From CAJXJP01 sp963926055 (GTDB lineage Bacteria; Patescibacteriota; Gracilibacteria; BD1-5; UBA6164), in NCBI GenBank assembly GCA_963926055.1, contig CAWUVK010000007.1:1-64000 (forward strand): DNA of 64,000 nucleotides, read 5' to 3'. The position numbers and the translations under genes were made by a program. The notes beneath the pieces were generated by a model. That model saw nothing but the letters and a program-made list of their open reading frames with translations, did not search any database and was not told the origin of the DNA. Shown here piece after piece: positions 10,145 through 20,035 of the stretch (positions are counted from its first letter, which is position 1; the number at the start of each line of letters is the position of its first letter).

Positions 10145-10167
10145 AATATTTCTCTTAAAAATAATCT

Positions 10168-10198
10168 GTTTCTCACTACTTAAAAAGTAATGAGAAAC
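10168..10198 (-). terminator. Intercistronic hairpin
   Basis: A stem GTTTCTCA.TACTT / AAGTA.TGAGAAAC with a short loop sits between the two islet genes. It lacks a T-run, so it may be an attenuator or RNA-stability element rather than a full terminator. Confidence 0.5.
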
Positions 10199-10214
10199 AA
10201 AAATGAATATTTAG

Positions 10215-10793
10215 TTAACTGTAAACCACATCAGCTGACTTCATTTCATGTGCAGTTGCAAATTGGTATGCCCATGATTCACTAATATATTTACTCATTA
10301 AAGCATTCCAAATTGCATGACGAAAGGCATCTGATATATCTCCCAATCCATTATATCCTATAGTATAACTATATGCTTTATGCTTGGTTAAATCAGTTAT
10401 ATACGCTTTACCTGGATTTGATACTACCAATACTTTTTCATAGTTATTAATTTGTAGCCATGCATTCTTTACTACCTCATATCCAGATGAAGATGAAGAG
10501 TAAGAATGAATAGATGGGCCCTCAATATTAGAATTAAAAATTTGCAAATTATTAATAAATTCAACTAATTGCTCAGGTGAAAGGTGTGGATTTTCTGCTT
10601 TTAATAATTCAATTTCTTTAGAATGAGGCAAGTCAATATACAATGGATCATTTATAATTGAATCGATTGACACCGAATAACCAGAAATTTTCAATTGCTC
10701 ATTAACTTCAAGATAGGAGAAATCCAACTGTCTTGCACTTACTACAGAAATACTCGTAAACAATACTAATAAAAATATACATATGCGTTGCAT
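10215..10793 (-). CDS. Secreted DUF6973-like protein, probably acquired and C-terminally short
   Basis: 192 residues. A classical Sec signal peptide (MQRICIFLLVLFTSISVVSA) is followed by ~120 unrecognised residues and then DISDAFRHAIWNALMSKY and ATAHEM, the core of the DUF6973 domain (FRHA..WNAL, HE). In that family as I know it more residues follow the HE, so the end here looks truncated. The glycines are all GGN, and GAGG lies 9 bases before the ATG, a better ribosome site than resident genes have. Both features fit transfer from a bacterium using the standard code, possibly a host or prey cell. The function is unknown. Confidence 0.7.
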   Translation of the reverse strand: MQRICIFLLVLFTSISVVSARQLDFSYLEVNEQLKISGYSVSIDSIINDPLYIDLPHSKEIELLKAENPHLSPEQLVEFINNLQIFNSNIEGPSIHSYSSSSSGYEVVKNAWLQINNYEKVLVVSNPGKAYITDLTKHKAYSYTIGYNGLGDISDAFRHAIWNALMSKYISESWAYQFATAHEMKSADVVYS

Positions 10794-10831
10794 AATAATT
10801 TTCCTCTATTTTTTCGTGTTATGTTTTGTTT

Positions 10832-10890
10832 AATTACAAACTATATGTTTGCAAATAGAGTATATATATATCATAAAGTCAATTTTTTAT
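10832..10890. repeat. Direct repeat, copy 2, flanking the DUF6973 islet
   Basis: Partner of the repeat at 9636-9690, same orientation. It lies directly upstream of the 10793 start and includes a minus-strand TTGACT, so it may also serve as the islet promoter. The rest of 10794-11087 is AT-rich, with no gene seen. Confidence 0.6.
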
Positions 10891-11087
10891 ATGCTAAATC
10901 ATATTAATTATTAATCTTAATAAAATTATCTTAATCTCTTATTTTTTTATATTAACACAAAAGTAAGAAAATAGTAAATTTATATTGACATTTATGTATA
11001 TTTATTGTATTATATATTTATCGCAAAATAAAAACAAACAAAATAGACCCAAAAACAAAAACAAAATTATTATTTAAAGAAATAAAT

Positions 11088-12254
11088 ATGCCTGCTATAT
11101 TTTATGAAATTTTTAATAAACAAATTATTCTGAATTCTAAGACTATTTTAGAGCTAGAAAAAGCTTTACTCAAGCTTTTTGATCAACTCAAAGAAGAATC
11201 TGATGAAGATAATTTGAGGGTGCTAAGAAATAGACTCGAAAGTCTATTGCAGGATAAATCTACGAATGCCAATAAAAAAACAAAAAAATCTTTTAAGGCA
11301 TTGTATCACATTTTAGAAGAAATTGATGAATACATAGAAAATATTGATCACATTAAGAAAAAACAACAAGTATTAGTAGATGTAGTTGAAAAAGTTGAAA
11401 ATAGATACAAAAAATGTAAAAATATTTCTGATAAAAAAAGAAAAAAATATACTCAAGCTTGTATAAAAAAATCAACTATAGATTATGAAAAAGAAGTGAT
11501 AAAACTTCAAGTTGAACTATTAAAACTACAAAAATATATTAAAGAAAACAATCAAAAAGTATTAATTATTTTTGAATGAAGAGATGCTGCTTGAAAATGA
11601 GGAACTATTAAAAGATTTAAAGAATACTTAAATCCTAGAGGTTCAAGAATCGTTGCTTTGGAAAAACCAAGTGATGTTGAAAAAACTCAATGGTATTTTC
11701 AAAGATATATTCAGCATTTACCTGCTGGATGAGAAATGGCATTTTTTGACAGATCTTGGTATAACAGAGGTTGAGTTGAACCAGTAATGGGTTTTGTAAA
11801 TAGACATAATTATGAACAATTTTTAGATGATGTTCCTAAATTTGAAAAAATGCTGACAGATTCAGGTATGAAAATAATAAAATTTTATTTTTCTGTATCA
11901 AAAGATGAACAAGCAAAAAGATTTGATTCAAGAAAAACAAATCCATTAAAACAATTCAAACTTTCTCCAATTGACCAATTTTCTCAACAACTTTGGGATA
12001 AATATACTTTAGCTGAATATCACAACTTTAAAAATACACACACAAAATACACTCCTTGGACTATTATAAATTCTGATGATAAAAAACAAGCCAGAATTAA
12101 TGCTATCAAATATGTTTTAAATCAATTTGATTACGAAGACAAAATTGATTCAAAATATTTACAATATGATAAGAACATAGTTTCTGACTGAAAAGAAAAA
12201 TATAAATCTCTCGAAAAAGAAATCGATGTAGATCAAGATTTATTTTCTCACTAA
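11088..12254 (+). CDS. ppk2: Polyphosphate kinase 2 family protein with N-terminal helical extension
   Basis: 388 residues. Walker A is EGRDAAGKGGTIKR (residues 164-177) with three UGA-encoded glycines; FFDRSWYNRGGVEP is the Walker B / PPK2 signature. Motifs FYFSVSKDEQAKRF and a lid region with conserved Arg follow. PPK2 enzymes transfer phosphate between polyphosphate and nucleotides, here probably regenerating NTP from polyP, useful in a cell with little energy metabolism. The first ~150 residues are a Lys/Glu-rich, coiled-coil-like extension that typical PPK2 proteins (about 270-300 residues) lack. No Shine-Dalgarno. A terminator follows. Confidence 0.9.
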
Positions 12255-12296
12255 AAACAAAAAACTCAAATAATATTATTTGAGTTTTTTGTTTAT
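12255..12296. terminator. Bidirectional terminator
   Basis: The stem AACAAAAAACTCAAATAA / TTATTTGAGTTTTTTGTT stands between the convergent ppk2 and lexA genes. Confidence 0.85.
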
Positions 12297-12309
12297 GAGA
12301 AGAAATAAA

Positions 12310-12939
12310 TTAGAAATTAAATACATCTTCTACTTTTCCGTTTACAATTACGTTATCGTCTTGTGATAAAATAATTGGTTTATGATATTCATCATTTGAT
12401 TCTGGAAGCAAATATAAATGAGCTCCATCTTTTTTATACTTTTTTATTGTCGCAGAATTATTTACTACAAATAAAAATGCATCTGAGTTATTTAAAGAAG
12501 TTGCTTGTTTATTTACAAGAATATAACTTCCATTTTCAATAGTTTTCCCATTTACTTCATAATTATTCATAGAAGTGCCTTCAACTTTTAGAACAAAATA
12601 ATTTTTTTCATCTCCAGAAATAATATTTTTAGAGATTGGTAATACTCCATAATCATTTTCTTCAGCATTTGCTAGAGGTGTCCCCGCATTTGCATATCCC
12701 AAAATTGGTATATTTAAAGTTGTTTGAAATCAAATAGAATTTCATAATTTTATAGAACGGAATCCATATCATCTAGAAATAAACCCTTTTTTTTCAAGAG
12801 CTTCTAAATATTGAGTTACTCCCCTTTTAGACTTTTGTTGAAGGAGTTCTTTGAGTTCTTCGATTGTCGGAGATTTCCCATATTTTGAGATAAATTCAGT
12901 GATGGTATCTAAGACATTTTGTTGTTTTTCAGTAAGCAT
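12310..12939 (-). CDS. lexA: LexA-type SOS repressor (S24 peptidase)
   Basis: 209 residues, normal LexA length. The winged-helix N-domain runs from LTEKQQNVLDTI to YLEALEKKGFI. The self-cleavage site is Ala85-Gly86 in YANAGTPLA, the serine is Ser123 (EGTSMNN; most LexA have GDSM) and the general-base lysine is about Lys166 (ATIKKY). With RecA on single-stranded DNA the protein cuts itself and frees SOS genes. UGA encodes glycines in the linker. An E. coli-like operator upstream suggests it represses itself. A phage S24 repressor is less likely because of the classic LexA helix-turn-helix. Confidence 0.9.
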
Positions 12940-12954
12940 AGTGAGGAAGTTATT

Positions 12955-12978
12955 ATATACTGTATATAGTAAGTATAT
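12955..12978. promoter_or_regulatory. Candidate LexA operator
   Basis: ATATACTGTATATAGTAAGT, 16 bases upstream of the lexA start, contains the near-palindrome TACTGTATATAGTA. Its left half equals the E. coli SOS-box half-site (CTGTATA). It fits autoregulation of lexA. Confidence 0.6.
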
Positions 12979-13024
12979 ATATTTTTTATATTTGTCAAAA
13001 TATTTTTTCCATTTTATTTCACCC

Positions 13025-13052
13025 TTGTGTTATTTTAAAATGATGGTAAAAT
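13025..13052 (+). promoter_or_regulatory. Possible promoter of the GGDEF-cca pair
   Basis: TTGTGT and TAAAAT are 16 bases apart, ending 28 bases before the ATG at 13081. AT-rich context makes chance matches common. Confidence 0.35.
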
Positions 13053-13080
13053 ATAATAAATAATTTTTTATAAAAAAAAT

Positions 13081-13956
13081 ATGGAAAAATTACCTGATAA
13101 ATCTATAATTCACAATATTTATCAAAATCAATTTAATGTCCAAGACTCAGCTGATAAAATCAAAAATATAATTCTAGATATTATTCAGATGAATAATATT
13201 GATACTGAAAGAATATTACGAGAATTAAGTGGATTAAAAATTGAAATACAAAAACTCAATATAAAAATTGATACATTATTATCATTAAAAAATGGTGATA
13301 TAAAAGAAGATACTTTAGATGAGATTATTTCATCTTTTCAATTTTTATTGAAAACTAAAAAATCAACTAGACAAAATTTAGCATATAAAATTCAAGAATT
13401 AAAGAAAAATAATGAAATATTATTACAAGATAAAAAAGAGCTCGAAATTCAAATAAATTATGATGCTCTTACAAAAGTATTTAATAGAAAAAAATTTAAT
13501 GAATTATTAGAAAAAGCTTTTAATGCAACCCTTAATGGTAAAAAAGAAAATCTCACTTTAGTATTAATTGATTTAGATGATTTTAAAAAAATTAATGACG
13601 TATATTGACATATCACTTGAGATAAAGTTTTACAATTAGTTTGAAAAACTTTAAAAGATTTTCTTCAAGTTGATAACTCTACAGCTGTTTTTCGTTATTG
13701 ATGAGAAGAATTTGTTATATTATCTCGCTTAAATCAAAATGAAATAAAAAATATTTTATTAAAAATTATGGATTTTTTATCAAAAAACCCTGTTGATTCA
13801 CAATCAAACAAAGAATGAAAAATATATACCAGTTTTTCAGCATGAATATCATATTTTCAAAAAAATATGCATAAAAATAGTGATGACTTTATTCATGATG
13901 CAGATCAAAAACTTTATCAAGCAAAAAATAACGGAAAAGCTCACATAGTTACTTAA
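13081..13956 (+). CDS. Diguanylate cyclase (GGDEF domain), soluble
   Basis: 291 residues. Residues 1-125 are mostly helical coiled coil with no membrane segment; the rest is a GGDEF domain beginning NYDALTKVFNRKKF. The substrate motif is DLDDFKKINDVYGHITGD and the active-site motif is RYGGEEF, both glycines read from TGATGA. It would make cyclic di-GMP from two GTP. No RxxD inhibitory site is visible just before GGEEF. This gene gives the clearest evidence that UGA is glycine here. Its ATG follows AT-rich sequence without Shine-Dalgarno; cca starts 8 bases downstream, so they are co-transcribed. Confidence 0.92.
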
Positions 13957-13964
13957 AATAGATA

Positions 13965-15266
13965 ATGGATAAAAATATTATTTCTCTGGCAAAAAAATTT
14001 CAAGGACATAAAAAAAACCTCTACATTGTTGGAGGTTTTTGTCGTGAAGAAATTTTAGGAATTTCATGAAAAAATACTACAGATATTGATTTCACAACTG
14101 ATGCACTTCCGGATGAAGTACAAAATATTGCTCGTTGCATTTGACATATTTGAAAAAAATATTGAACGCAAATTATTCAAGAAAATAATCAAAGTTTTGA
14201 AATCACAACCTTTCGTAGCGATATATGAAATTTAGATAATAGAAAACCTGTAGAAGTTAAATTTACACTTGATTTACAGCTCGATGCTCAAAGAAGAGAT
14301 TTTACTTGTAATGCAGTGTATTATGATATTTTAGCTGAAAAATATATTGACCCTCAAAATTGAATTTGAGATATTGAAAAGAAAAAATTAAAATTTATCT
14401 GAAATCCTCAAGAAAGAATTCAAGAAGATGCTTTGAGAATTTTACGTGCCATTCGTTTTAAAAATCAATATAATTTTGAGTTTTCAGAAGAAAATTATTA
14501 TGAAATATTAGAGCAAAATATTCATCTGCTCAAAAATATTTCCCCTGAAAGAATCAAAGTAGAGCTCGATAAAATATTTTTAAATCCAAATAATATCCAA
14601 GCGTGGAAGGATCTCAAAAAAATATGATTTTTACAATTATTTTTCCCTGAAATGGAAAAACAATCTCAAACTCCTGGAAATTCTCATCATTTAGAATGAG
14701 ATGTTTGGACCCACACTTTGATGACAATTGAGTATTTTAATGATATGAATATTTCATTTTCTATACAAGAAAAATTAGATTATTATTGGTGTTTATTTTT
14801 TCATGATGTGACCAAACCGATGTGTTTTTGGGAAGATGAAAAATGAGAATGACATTATTACGGACACGAAAAATCTGGAGCTGAATATTTTAAAAATACT
14901 ATTTGTAAAATAGTACCCTTTTCTAAAAAATCTCAGCATAAAATTTCATGGATTATAGAAAATCATTTACGTGTTTTTAAAGTTTTTGAGATGAAAAAAC
15001 TCAAATCAAGAAAACTCATGATGCATAAATATTGGCCAGATTTGATAATAATTGCTCAAGCTGATCATATGGGAAGAATTCCTGCAAATTATGATTTAAT
15101 AGAAAAACTAGAAACATTTTATGAAACATTTTTAGAAATTTTAAAAAATAAAAATTTTTATACAGGAAAAGATATTTTAGAAAAATTTCCTGATTTAGAA
15201 AAAAATAAGATCTGAGAAAAGTTAGAACAATTAAATAATCAAATTTTTATTTCAGATGAAATCTAA
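13965..15266 (+). CDS. cca: CCA-adding tRNA nucleotidyltransferase with HD domain
   Basis: 433 residues. Class II nucleotidyltransferase motifs are in order: LYIVGGFCREEILG, TDIDFTTD (metal-binding DxD), RRDFTCNAVYYD, EDALRILRAIRF and the ERIKVEL helix. The HD domain (FFHDVTKP, YGHEKSGAEYF) follows. It repairs or completes the 3' CCA of tRNAs using CTP and ATP. The standard code cuts it into at least four pieces because of UGA glycines. It lies 8 bases after the GGDEF gene with no ribosome site. tRNA-Cys in this window already encodes CCA, so repair is the likely role for that tRNA. Confidence 0.93.
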
Positions 15267-15313
15267 AATAAAAAAATAAATAAACAAAAAATGTTTATTT
15301 ATTTTTTTATTTT
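15264..15313. terminator. Bidirectional terminator
   Basis: A long AT-only stem (AAATAAATAAACA / TGTTTATTTATTT) overlaps both converging stop codons, cca on the left and the 15299-15670 gene on the right. Confidence 0.75.
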
Positions 15314-15670
15314 TTTTAAAGCCTTTAATCGAGATAATCTTTGGATTCTTCTATCATTTTTATCATTCAAAATTTCTTTTATATGTGAAGAAAAATCTCT
15401 CATTTTATGTCTGATAATTGTTTTTCTATGAAAATTTTTGACTAAATAAAGAAATCACTTCCTTATCTTTATGACATGACGAATTTTTTTTCCAGGAACA
15501 ACCGTTAAAAGTGCTAAAATAAGCATAAGGACTCAAACAGGAAAAGAGCCAGGAAAAGGTAAAAGCAAAGGCACTAATGCAACAACCGCTAAAACTGCAC
15601 CTAAAAAACATCGAATAATGATATGTATTCGTAAATAATTACTAATTTTCTTATAAACTCTATATTCCAT
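15299..15670 (-). CDS. Small membrane protein, PGPGW-like
   Basis: 123 residues. Two membrane helices (residues ~18-65) are joined by PLLLPFPGSFPVGVLML and end in VVPGKKIRH, which resembles the PGPGW small membrane family; the rest is a very basic cytosolic tail. The function is unknown. UGA glycines occur at two places. The start is the ATG at 15670; no Shine-Dalgarno. Confidence 0.65.
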
Positions 15671-15777
15671 CTTGTTTTACTTTATCTTTTTTATATTCTT
15701 ATATATTATATGTATTTTTTTATTTTTGAGAAGTACAATATTTTATATTTTTTCTTGAATTTTAGAAAAATAATTTT

Positions 15778-16407
15778 ATGCTTAAATTATATCATTACAC
15801 AAATAATTGAATAAAAAATATGCAAAAGATCACTTGGGAAGAATTAATTCAATCAGGAAAACAAAAAATTACATTAATTTGATATGGCAGTTTACTCAAT
15901 ACAAAGACACATCATAGCAATCACAAAGTTCATCCAGTTATATTTTATTGATTTATAAGGAAATATAATCTTCCATGTGTTCCAAATAAAATTACTCCTG
16001 AGTGGAAAAAATTTGCAAAAAATTATCTCACGCGTTATGGAATAAATTGCGAAAAAACATTTCAAGAATATTTGGAAAATAATTATCATGTATTAAATTG
16101 TGAATATACTTGAAATCCAAGCCAAAGTGTAAATGGATTAGCAGTAGAAATATATCAAGATGAATTTCATGATTATGCTCTACGTGAAGAAAAATATGAT
16201 TTATATTCAACTGATTATTTTGATTTCAATCCAGATACATGAGAAATTTGAGAAATAAATGCTCAAGCATATGTATTGGTTGGTAAAAGTGACCAAACTT
16301 CATATGTTGGAAATATTTTTCAACAGTATCATAAAACCACTCGTGATGGCGCGTATAATATTTGATTAAAATTTTGAGAATATTTTGACGCAACCACTCA
16401 AAAATAA
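15778..16407 (+). CDS. Gamma-glutamylcyclotransferase-like protein
   Basis: 209 residues (195 if it starts at the Met at 15820). LIGYGSLLN is the P-loop-like substrate motif of the GGCT/AIG2 fold, and the Glu in LREEKYDLY fits the catalytic acid. Such enzymes release 5-oxoproline from gamma-glutamyl peptides or amines. The next gene, 86 bases downstream, is a RimK-like glutamate ligase, so the two may handle gamma-glutamyl tags together; that link is inferred. UGA encodes several glycines, including the first Gly of YGS context. Confidence 0.75.
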
Positions 16408-16493
16408 AAATATTTTTTTGATTTGCGAAAAACAAAAAATATCTTAAAATCGGTCGGTATTTCATACACTATTTTATAGTTAATTTTTACGAG

Positions 16494-17390
16494 ATGAAAA
16501 TTTGGCTTATTACAGATAAAAGAAACGCAAAAGCGTACGGTGCAAAAAGAATTATTGAAGAAGCAAAAAAGAATAATATTGTGATAAAAAAAGTGTTAAT
16601 AGAAGATATAGAATTAGTGATTGATAGTCACATGCAAGAAGATTTTTATGTAAAAAATAAAAAAGTAAAACTCCCTGATTTAGTGATTCCTAGAGTTTGT
16701 GTTTCGTATAACATGAAATCTATAATGGAATATTTAGAAAATAAATCTGTAGCTGTGATTAACTCAAATCAAGCTCGTTTTCTCGCAAAAGATAAGTTTT
16801 TATCTCTTCAAAAATTAGCCATAGAAAGTATCCCCGTACCAAAAACAGTTTTATTAAAATGAAAACCAAATACAAGTTTTATTGAAGAAACACTTGGATT
16901 TCCAGTTATTATAAAAAAAATTGAATGAGCTCAATGAAAAGGTATTATTAAAGCAAATACAAAAGAAGATTTTGAAGATATTATAGAAATGCTCGAAGAT
17001 ACTTCATCTATTGATTCGAAAAACTTTATTCTCCAAGAATTTATTGGGGAAAAAGCAGGACAAGATATTCGTCTATTTGTTGTTGGATGAAGAGTAATTG
17101 CAAGTATGTTAAGAAAAGGAAAACAATGAGATTTTAAATCAAATTTTTCATGAGGTGGAAGTGTAAATAATCATATTCCAAATGAAAAAGAAGAGATGCT
17201 TGCCATTCAGGCAGCAAATATTATCGGTTTAGATATTGCTGGTATTGATCTGTTATTTGATAAAAATAATGGCTATAAAATCTGCGAAGTAAATGCAAGT
17301 CCTGGTTTTGAATGACTCGAAGAAGCCACAAATCAAAATATTGCTGAAGAAATCATTAACTATATAAAAATTCGTTATTTAGAAAATTAA
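16494..17390 (+). CDS. rimK: RimK-like ATP-grasp ligase
   Basis: 298 residues, the RimK length. The pre-ATP-grasp domain reads MKIWLITDKRNAKAYGAKR; the ATP-grasp core has FPVIIKKIEGAQGKGI, LQEFIGEKAGQDIRLFVVGGRVIA, FKSNFSGGGSV and the metal-binding end GYKICEVNASPGFEGLE. RimK ligases add glutamate to ribosomal protein S6 or join amino acids to a carboxylate using ATP. UGA encodes many of the loop glycines. It follows the GGCT-like gene; no Shine-Dalgarno. The exact substrate is open: S6, coenzyme F420 or a peptide are all possible in this family. Confidence 0.85.
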
Positions 17391-17428
17391 AAAAAGTTCG
17401 TGGGAATATTCCCCAGAACTTTTTTTAT
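17389..17428. terminator. Bidirectional terminator
   Basis: The stem AAAAAAGTTCGTGGGA / TCCCCAGAACTTTTTT is placed between converging genes and overlaps both stops. Confidence 0.85.
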
Positions 17429-18096
17429 TTTTTATTGTTTATAATTTCTTCAATTTTTTCTTTATTTTTTTCTACCATTTCTCAAATATTTCTGGCAATA
17501 TCTGTAATATTTATAAATAAAACTCAGTGCGCAAAATCAATTACTTTACAGTTAATATCATGAATTTGAAATTTATCTTGAGGATTATCACATGTTGTAT
17601 CTACTCAACTTTTTTTGTGGATTTCATCATTAACCCATTTTAAAATATTGTAAAAATATATTTTTTTTTCATAATCAACATTTTCATCCAGGCAGATATC
17701 AAACAATGTTTTCCCTGAAATAAATTTAGATTCTTGTGTAATTATGTTTTCTTTTGTTTCAATATCTCAAGCTAATAAAATAGTATTATCAATAGCAGGA
17801 TTTGCTAAAAAATTAATCGCGTTAATCGTTATTTTTTCATTAGAAATATTGTTTTGAAACATATCTTTTTTTTGAAGTGAAAAAGGTTTTACATCATATT
17901 TTTGTCCCCATTTTAAATCTAATGAAATCGGAATATGAGAAAGTAATTCTTGAAGGACATTATATTTTTTTACTGTATCATAATCTAAATCAAAATAATG
18001 TTTGATACATTTTTCATCTTGAGATACATAAACATCACTATTAGATTCACGGATCATTCCTATAGAATCTCATAATTTTGAGGCAACTTGTTGCAT
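17425..18096 (-). CDS. Hypothetical cytoplasmic protein
   Basis: 223 residues. No signal, membrane segment or motif I can name. It is mixed alpha/beta with a long basic-acidic helix at the C-terminus (EMVEKNKEKIEEIINNKK). UGA glycines confirm it is a resident gene. The start ATG at 18096 has no ribosome site. It is convergent with rimK and divergent from yjdM. No function can be suggested. Confidence 0.7.
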
Positions 18097-18200
18097 AAAA
18101 TAAAAATTATTTATATTACTTTTATAGTACACTATTTCTAGAAAATAAACAAAATTTTATTTTTTATATTTTTTGTATATAATTTTATTGCTAATTATTA

Positions 18201-18464
18201 ATGAAGAAAATTATGGCAAAGAAGAAAAAAGACATGAGTTGGTTACTTGATGACGAAAACTCAAATACTCTAGAAGTTGTTGATGCAAATGGGAATACGC
18301 TACAAGCTGGTGATACAGTAGTTGCGACAAAAGACTTAAAAGTTAAAGGTTCTGCAGACATCAAAAGATGAGATAAATTTAAAAATATCAAACTTACCGA
18401 TGATGCAGAATTAATCGAATCTGGAAAAATGGTCTTAAGAACAGAATTTTTTAAAAAAGTATAG
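18201..18464 (+). CDS. YjdM/PhnA-family protein (C-terminal domain only)
   Basis: 87 residues. Residues ~25-80 match the PhnA C-terminal domain: VVDANGNTLQAGDTVV, KDLKVKGSADIKRGDKFK, then the final LRTEFFKK. Members are widespread small proteins once linked to phosphonate use; the biochemical role is not settled. The N-terminal zinc-ribbon of longer members is absent. One Gly (KRGDK) is UGA. A Met 12 bases inside is an alternative start. Followed by a terminator. Confidence 0.8.
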
Positions 18465-18485
18465 AAATATTTCTATACTTTTTTA
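18453..18485 (+). terminator. Terminator
   Basis: The stem AAAAGTATAGAAA / TTTCTATACTTTT is followed by T. The same stem recurs after the gene ending at 19910. Confidence 0.85.
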
Positions 18486-18563
18486 CTTTATTATTAATAA
18501 TAAATTTTTATTATTTTTATTTTTTGATACAATATTTACGTTATTTTACTATAAATACAAAAC

Positions 18564-19910
18564 ATGAATACACAAAAATTAAAGGGATTTACTTTGGTTG
18601 AACTCATCGTAGTGATTACTATTTTATCTGTTTTAGCAACGGTAGCTTTTATATCATTCCAAGGATACACAAGCAGTTCAAAAGATTCTGTTCGCCTTAC
18701 GGATATGAAAAATATTGCAAAATCATTTGAAATAAATAGAACCAAAGATATAGATTTTCTACTACCAGATAATAAAGTTGATATTTATGCAAGTGGAATA
18801 TTACTTCAATATCAATGAGAATTATCAACAAATATTTTAGAAAAAAACTTAAATATTTTTGATGGTTGATTAGACCCAGTAACACAAAAACCGTATTGAT
18901 ACGCAGTAAATCTACAAAGAAATAAATTTCAAGTCATCTGATTTTTAGAAAATTTTGAATCTCTTTGAAATATTTATTCAAGCAAAACTTTTGCAAATAA
19001 TACTCAAAAATACGCAAAATGATTTGGAGATAATTTAGCAATACTTTTAGATAAAGATACTCATGAAGTGATAATTGATGAAAATAGTATTCAACAAATA
19101 GATATTGTAAATACAACTGATGAATATGAAATAATAATTGGTAAAAAAAGAAGAGGAAATCTTCAAAATGATACAATTATTCGTAATGAAATTCTGCCAA
19201 ATACTTCGTGTCAAAAATTATTTGATGCTTGAAAAAAAATATCTTGAGAATACACTATCTCTCCTAACGGAAAAGAAAATATACAAGTATACTGTCATAT
19301 GACAGATACTGCTGGCTGGACTTTATTAGCTGTATATGATTCACTAGGTACTTGAGATTGGTCTATTTCAAGCAGTAGTAATTTATGAAATTGGACAAAT
19401 CAATCTACTTTCGGAACTACAAGTATTGCAAATCCATATGTAAATATTGAACAAAAATATCCAAGTTATAATTCACTTGCTTTTGATGATATGATGTTTG
19501 TACAACAACATACCAAAGCGACTGTATTGGAAACTTCATGATGTAAATTAGCTAAATCAATGCCTGAATTATTTACGCAAACTCCTTGGTCAACCGATAA
19601 TCCTTCTCAAATATGTGATAAATCAAAAGTTGACTTAGAAACAAGTTTTGATCATGCATTTTATTGAGCTGAAAACACTCAAAGAAACCAGGAAAGATTT
19701 TGAGGACTAACTATAAAAGTAAGTGATTGATTTGCATGAAAAATTATTGATGATTATGCAATGATTAGTACTGCAGTAAAAGAGGTTTGATATATCTGAT
19801 GAATACAAACCAGATGAGATACTCAATGACCTTTTGGTGTCAGTTCATGAAGTTGAGATTGGAATGACCCAGTATGAGCAGACTATGGAATGTTATTATT
19901 CGTAAAATAA
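18564..19910 (+). CDS. Type IV pilin-like protein fused to a fibrinogen-like C-terminal domain
   Basis: 448 residues. Prepilin signature GFTLVELIVVITILSVL at the N-terminus, cut expected after the Gly of KG-F. From about residue 215 a fibrinogen-like domain begins: SCQKLFDAGKKISGEYTI, then VYCHMTDTAGWTLL, the equivalent of CDM...GGWT, and later the cysteine pair around LETSGCKLAKS and SQICDKS. The end GDWNDPVGADYGMLLFVK is typical. Fibrinogen-like domains bind sugars or proteins at cell surfaces. The fusion would place such a domain on a pilus tip or fibre, a plausible host-recognition adhesin (inferred). About 30 glycines are UGA. Confidence 0.82.
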
Positions 19911-19941
19911 AAAAAGTATAGAAATATTTCTATACTTTTTT
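19908..19941 (+). terminator. Terminator
   Basis: Same stem as at 18453-18485 (AAGTATAGAAA / TTTCTATACTT) followed by a long T-run. Confidence 0.85.
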
Positions 19942-20035
19942 TATTTTAAATTATATAGATATAAAACATTAATTTTACTTTAATTAATTTTTATTTATAA
20001 TATATTTAATTTCATATTTCCTTCCACCTCCTAAT

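Noticed and set aside
9636..10890. Insertion sequence or transposon around the DUF6973 islet
   Set aside because: The repeats are direct and imperfect, there is no transposase and no inverted ends, so no named mobile element can be claimed.
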